The notes beneath the pieces were generated by a model that did not search any database, had not been told where the DNA came from, and saw only the letters and a list, made by a program, of their open reading frames with translations. A DNA stretch of 64,000 nt from LMUY01 sp965199095 (lineage in GTDB: Bacteria; Pseudomonadota; Alphaproteobacteria; Acetobacterales; Acetobacteraceae): positions 124,001 through 188,000 of the forward strand of contig CBDAQM010000008.1 of assembly GCA_965199095.1 (NCBI GenBank). The letters are read 5' to 3'. How positions within the stretch are numbered: the stretch's first letter is position 1; each line of letters opens with the position of its first letter. Shown here piece after piece: positions 60,465 through 64,000 of the stretch. The translations under genes were made by a program, and so were the position numbers.

Positions 60465-61747
60465 CAAGGCTGTTCAATCCTGGCGGCAAGGTTCGACTGA
60501 GTCTGATTTGCCACACCTGCGCTGGGAAATGGACTGTCTGATAAGAAACAGGATTCCCGAATCACAATATGTCTGACTCCTGGGGCGGCAACCGAGTGTG
60601 AGGTTGCCATGTCCCAGTTCGCGCCGTTGCTCTCCATGCTGTCAAAGGTTCCCGATCCCCGTCGCGGGCAGGGACAAAAATACAAGCTGCCCCACGTGTT
60701 GCTCTTTTCCATTCTGGCGATCGTGACCGGCTGCAACTCCTATCGCGGCATCGTCACCTTCATCGACGTGCATCGGTCCAAACTGAATGCCGCGTTCGGT
60801 CTCGCATGGCGCCGGGCGCCGGCCCACACCGCCATTCGCTATATCCTCCAAGGTCTTGCGCCTGCCGATGTCGAAGCCGCGTTCCGCCAACACGCTGCCC
60901 GGCTGCAGGCTGCGTGCACGCAACCGGGGCCACGCAGCATTGCGCTCGACGGCAAGACGCTTCGCGGCAGCTTCGACAATTTCAACGATCGCCTTGCTGC
61001 GCAAGTGCTGAGCGCTTTCGCCACCGACACGTCCTTGGTTTTGGCCCACATCGGCATTGCCGGAAAATCCAATGAAATCCCCGCAGCCCAGACGCTGCTC
61101 GCCGAACTCGGGGTCCCTGCCGGCACCCTCGTCACGCTCGATGCGCTCCACTGTCAAAAAAACACTTCGAAGTCGCCAAACAGGCCGGCATCGCTCTGAT
61201 CATACAGGTCAAGGCCAACCAGCCGACCCTGCTTCAGACGATCACCGCCATCGCCGATACGGCAAAGCCGCTCAACACCTACAAAAGCCATGACAAAGGC
61301 CGCAACCGCTACGAAAACCGCACTGTCACGGTCTTCGATCCCGCCCAAAACTTCGAAGCCACGGACTGGCAGGATCATGTCCGCGCCATTATCCGCGTCG
61401 AGCGTGTCGTCTACACGCGCAACGCCAAGACCGGGCTGTTCGACAGAACCTGCGAAGTTGCGTTCTACGTCTCCAATCAACCGCTTCCCGCCGCCCAAGC
61501 GGCAGACGCCATCCGCGCCCATTGGCGCATCGAGACAACCTCCCACTACACCCGCGACGTCACCCTCGGCGAGGACCGTTCACGGATACGATGCAACCCA
61601 GGCGTATTCGCTAGATTGCGCAGCTTCGGGTTCAATATCCTCAAGGCCAATCAGACCGCCACCCTCAGCCAGGATCGATATCGCGCCGCTCTTGGCGGAT
61701 TCGAGGCGCTGTCGCAGATGGCTCATCTCTAGAGTTGAACAGCCTTG
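60465..61747 (+). mobile_element. complete ISAs1-family insertion sequence (copy 2) inside IS630
   Basis: Inverted ends CAAGGCTGTTCAA (60465-60477) and its complement TTGAACAGCCTTG (61735-61747). A perfect 10 bp duplication GGTTGAGATG flanks it at 60455-60464 and 61748-61757. Its ends differ from those of ISAs1 copy 1, so the two belong to different subgroups. Confidence 0.92.
60609..61732 (+). CDS. ISAs1-family transposase in two frames (-1 shift at an A7 run)
   Basis: The first frame begins MSQFAPLLSMLSKVPDPRRG, has PRSIALDGKTLRGSFDN (Asp) and GTLVTLDALHCQKN (Asp). At TCAAAAAAACAC near 61158-61166 a -1 slip gives CQKKHFEVAKQAG and the second frame, with AIRAHWRIETTSHYTRDVTL (Glu) and GEDRSRIRCNPGVFARLRSF to the stop at 61732. 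Rejoined length is about 374 aa, normal. The slip on seven A residues could be programmed or could be a lost A. The element is otherwise complete with a target duplication, which argues that a functional transposase existed recently. Confidence 0.87.
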
Positions 61748-62668
61748 GGTTGAGATGGGGGCAGTAGGCCGGAATGAAGTGGAGCTTGATCCGGCGACCC
61801 GGCTCGGCCAGCCAGGCCTGCACCAGTTTGGCGTGATGATAGCGGGCATTGTCCAAGAACAGATGGATCAGCCGTTTGCCTGGATACATCGCCTCAATCG
61901 CCATCAGCAGCATGATCGTGCTGGCCGCATCCACCGTCAGGGCTTCCAGCATCCGCGTCTGCCCGCTCTCCAGGTCGATCGCACCATGAATGTTCAGCCG
62001 TTGGCGCCCGCTGGTCTGCGCCACGGCAACGGGGGTTTCTTTCGGCGCCCAGCACCCCACCGGCCGCACCGCATGCGTCGGATGCACGGCATCGCCGAAC
62101 AGCACCGCTTCGTCGTCCGCCATATGGTTCAGCAGGTCCTCATAAGCCTTGATGAAGGCGGCCTGCTTGGCCGGATCGAGCTTGCGCGACACCGCTTTTG
62201 GCTTGCGGTGTTCCATGCCCAGCCGGTGCAGCAGCGCGATTAGGCCAGACCGGCCTTGATACACGATGCCGCATTCTTTCTCGATCCAGGCGCCGATTTC
62301 GCGCGTCGTGCGCGGCAGCGTCGCGGTGATCCAGCCTTTCAGCCGGTCCTGCTGCGCCTCGCTCAGGCGGCAAGCACTGCCCTCATGGCCGAAGCTGGCC
62401 AACCCTTCGATCCCGTCCTCCTGATACAGCCGATGCCAGGTGCGGATGGTGTCGTCGTCCAGCAAAACCAGCGCGTTCGCACGCCGGGCCAGGCGATGCG
62501 CGGCCGACCCGTCGCGAGCAAGCTCGATCAGGTCATGCCGGGATTGTTTGTCGAGGAAGCCGGGCCGGATCATGACGTCCCGTAGAATCCAGCCCGCGTC
62601 TTTTCGCAAGGGGGCCCGCACGGATTTTCAGGGAGTCGGGGTATAAGACAGACCTAGATAGACTTCTC

Positions 62669-63252
62669 CTAACAATCCTCCAAAATCCTGAGCCACGGCC
62701 AACGTGTCCGGTAATCCGCGGCTTTCATCCGAAAGAGGTCTGCCCGGATGTTCAAGGGGTTGGGGCGGAGTAGGCCCGCCTCCAGCTCTTGCAGACCGCA
62801 GGGAGCGTACAGCGCGCCGCTAGCGACCTCGATCCCGACGCAGGTGCAGGCGACCAAGTAGCGGTCGATCCCGTCCCGGGCCGAAGCGAGTTTCGGATAG
62901 GATCCACCAAAGCGTTGCTCGTACCAGAGATGGACGCGCGCCTGGTTCCGCGTTTCGACCCTGACTCCGAGATCGGCCACCAGCGCCTCGACGCGCCGGA
63001 TGACAGCATCTTCGGCGTCCCAGGACAGGTCGCTGTCATCGAAGTAGAAGACGTCATAATCCTTGATGCCCCACTCCGCCGCCCGGCCCGACGCGAGGTT
63101 CCACACCGTCTGGAACAGGCATCCGGCGGTGAGATGGCATTGGCCAAGGCCCAGCGACGGCAGACGCGACAGGAGCGCGGCATTGCCGGGTTCATCAGCA
63201 CTCGGTTGATGAACGCCTGCGATTCTGATTGTTCAAGAGGTGAGTTCGCCAT
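62669..63252 (-). pseudogene. nucleotidyltransferase-family protein (DUF925-like), single-base deletion
   Basis: From the ATG at 63252: MANSPLEQSESQAFINRVLM then NPA. One base is missing near 63192-63196 (CCGGCAATGCC), after which the other frame gives NAALLSRLPSLGLGQCHLTA, GCLFQTVWNLASGRAAEWGI and KDYDVFYFDDSDLSWDAEDA, the nucleotidyltransferase core with its Asp pair, ending at 62669. Restored length is about 194 aa. Such proteins have a nucleotidyltransferase fold of unknown substrate. Its start overlaps the end of the upstream hydrolase gene by 20 bases, so the two form an operon. Confidence 0.8.
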
Positions 63253-64000
63253 AGTCGTGCACGTACTCTCCGGCGTCAAAGTGAGTGAAGCTGTGGTTCC
63301 AGGTTTTTCCTGGCCATAGGTAATCCACCTGGCCGGTGGCAGGCCGGTAGACAGCCGTGTAGGCGGTCGTGAAGCTGGCGCGGCGGGAGTAAAGCGGCGC
63401 TGCAAGGAAATGGTACGCCAAGATCGGCAGCGTCATCGACGGGGCGGCGAGCAAGTCGGAGAGCCTCTGTTGCCGCAACGCCGAATCCAGCCATGACGCC
63501 GCGTCCTGATGGTTCGTGCAGGCGCGCAACGTCGTCACGGCGGGTGCACGATCGGGACCGAGGAAGACCGTGGCATAGGCTCCCGTTCGATCCACTACGG
63601 TGACGTTCTGCGATTGGGCGACGGGCACCCGGCACAGCACGGCAACGGCGTCGTCCACGCAACCGCACGTCTCGAGCACGTAGCGCAGCAGCAAGATGAT
63701 GGAGAATCCGGGCCCTTGCGCGCGGCTGCCGCCGAAGGTGAGGCTGGCGACCAGCCCATCCTCGTTCATGCCATCGGTGCAGCCGCCCCACGGACGCTGG
63801 GCCTTGGCGATCACCCGGCGTCCGGACCAATCGGTCAGTTCAAACCGGTCGGAGACGATCTCAAGCTGGAAGTCATAGTTGCGGACCAGCGCCGGGCCAC
63901 CCTCGCCAAGCCAGACAGCCTGGCTGCAGCCGGGAGCGGCTGGGGGCGGCCGGTAATGGCTCAGGATGCGGTGCGCCATGTCGTCATCGCCGACCAGGTC
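63233..64000 (-). CDS. C45-like/penicillin acyltransferase family hydrolase, 5' end outside window
   Basis: The frame is open to the window edge, so the true start lies beyond 64000. It contains PPAAPGCSQAVWLGEGGPAL, where Gly-Cys-Ser resembles the autoprocessing nucleophile of acyl-CoA:6-aminopenicillanate acyltransferase-type Ntn hydrolases, then VRNYDFQLEI, GGCTDGMNEDGLVASLTFGG and SFTTAYTAVYRPATGQVDYL. These blocks (R-N-x-D and G-x-N-E-x-G-L) are typical of the C45 and choloylglycine hydrolase superfamily. The substrate is unknown. It precedes and overlaps the nucleotidyltransferase gene. Confidence 0.75.
   Translation of the reverse strand, partial: DLVGDDDMAHRILSHYRPPPAAPGCSQAVWLGEGGPALVRNYDFQLEIVSDRFELTDWSGRRVIAKAQRPWGGCTDGMNEDGLVASLTFGGSRAQGPGFSIILLLRYVLETCGCVDDAVAVLCRVPVAQSQNVTVVDRTGAYATVFLGPDRAPAVTTLRACTNHQDAASWLDSALRQQRLSDLLAAPSMTLPILAYHFLAAPLYSRRASFTTAYTAVYRPATGQVDYLWPGKTWNHSFTHFDAGEYVHDYGELTS

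Larger units (their letters stand above)
60261..62573 (-). pseudogene. IS630-family transposase (copy B), split by ISAs1 and internally deleted
   Basis: From the ATG at 62573 it repeats copy A almost exactly, but ALVLLDDGMSCDAIANVLFL is shortened to ALVLLDDDTIRTW, an in-frame loss of 15 residues between two CTGGACGAC direct repeats that removes part of the helix-turn-helix. The frame reaches CPHLNP, where ISAs1 is inserted, and the remaining IERLWALMHKHV segment with the catalytic Glu continues at 60261-60464. One target duplication copy (GGTTGAGATG) lies in each half. It cannot be functional. Confidence 0.9.
60251..62645 (-). mobile_element. IS630-family element, copy B, interrupted by ISAs1
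   Basis: The ends TATACCCCGTTCACGTGAGG (left) and GGAGTCGGGGTATA (right) match copy A at 27552-28697. The element contains the whole ISAs1 copy 2 (60465-61747) and, apart from that, a 45-base deletion in the transposase gene. The insertion is therefore younger than this IS630. Confidence 0.9.

Overview
The window looks like a GC-rich (roughly 60-65 percent G+C) alphaproteobacterial sequence. The gene families (TniA/TniB transposon, IS1380, IS66 and ISAs1 elements, CUT1 and polar amino acid ABC transporters, LysR/IclR/GntR regulators) would fit Acetobacteraceae or another Rhodospirillales/Rhizobiales-type heterotroph. This placement rests on gene content and codon style only. The region is an accessory stretch, plasmid or genomic-island like. 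I count about a dozen complete or partial mobile elements, several nested, together with decayed genes and a few intact catabolic operons. No rRNA, tRNA or CRISPR array was recognised.

Layout. 1-5457: four stacked insertion sequences (IS1380 partial, IS630, frameshifted IS256, intact ISAs1 with a 10 bp target duplication). 5490-11030: plasmid-like backbone with three small co-directional hypotheticals, a broken SGNH hydrolase, a broken 5'-truncated RecD2-type helicase and an intact topoisomerase III with a C-terminal DUF5710-like segment. 11389-18416: a dicarboxylate-type symporter, a LysR regulator and a divergent six-gene operon (two alpha/beta-fold proteins, an EthD-like protein, a carboxymuconolactone-decarboxylase-like protein, an SDR and an MFS porter cut at its 3' end). 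18417-22156: a cargo-free TniA/TniB/resolvase transposon with 166 bp terminal repeats. 22157-30942: decayed LysR and SnoaL-like genes, a nitronate monooxygenase split by an IS21 element, an IS630, a DUF1275 fragment, and an IS21 remnant carrying an IS3. 31236-38805: a putative polyamine-catabolism cluster (IclR, class III aminotransferase, extracytoplasmic binding protein, acetylpolyamine amidohydrolase), a DUF1778/GNAT toxin-antitoxin pair, and ruins of an integrase, an IS4 element and a polar amino acid ABC importer. 39048-40526: an intact single-gene IS66.

40709-56166: an intact divergent catabolic locus. On the minus strand an eight-gene operon runs HyuA, HyuB, two CUT1 permeases, a binding protein, gamma-glutamyltransferase, ABC ATPase and GntR. 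On the plus strand it is faced by a sarcosine/N-methyltryptophan-oxidase-like flavoprotein, a uronate-dehydrogenase-like protein, a GMC oxidoreductase and a truncated threonine aldolase. This would suit import and breakdown of a gamma-glutamyl, 5-oxoproline or N-methylhydantoin type compound. 56166-64000: an IS21 end with five short repeats, a decayed SRAP gene, a frameshifted response regulator, a DUF4214 protein, a second IS630 copy interrupted by a second ISAs1 element, a frameshifted nucleotidyltransferase and a C45-like hydrolase running off the window.

Two cautions apply. Many broken genes differ from an intact reading by one missing base in a G, C or A run, so some may reflect consensus errors rather than true decay. 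I found no convincing wholly new system. The best candidates for follow-up are the minimal TniA/TniB transposon with repeat-rich ends, the GGT-HyuAB-CUT1 locus, the alpha/beta-fold protein lacking its nucleophile, and the small third ORF of the IS21 elements.
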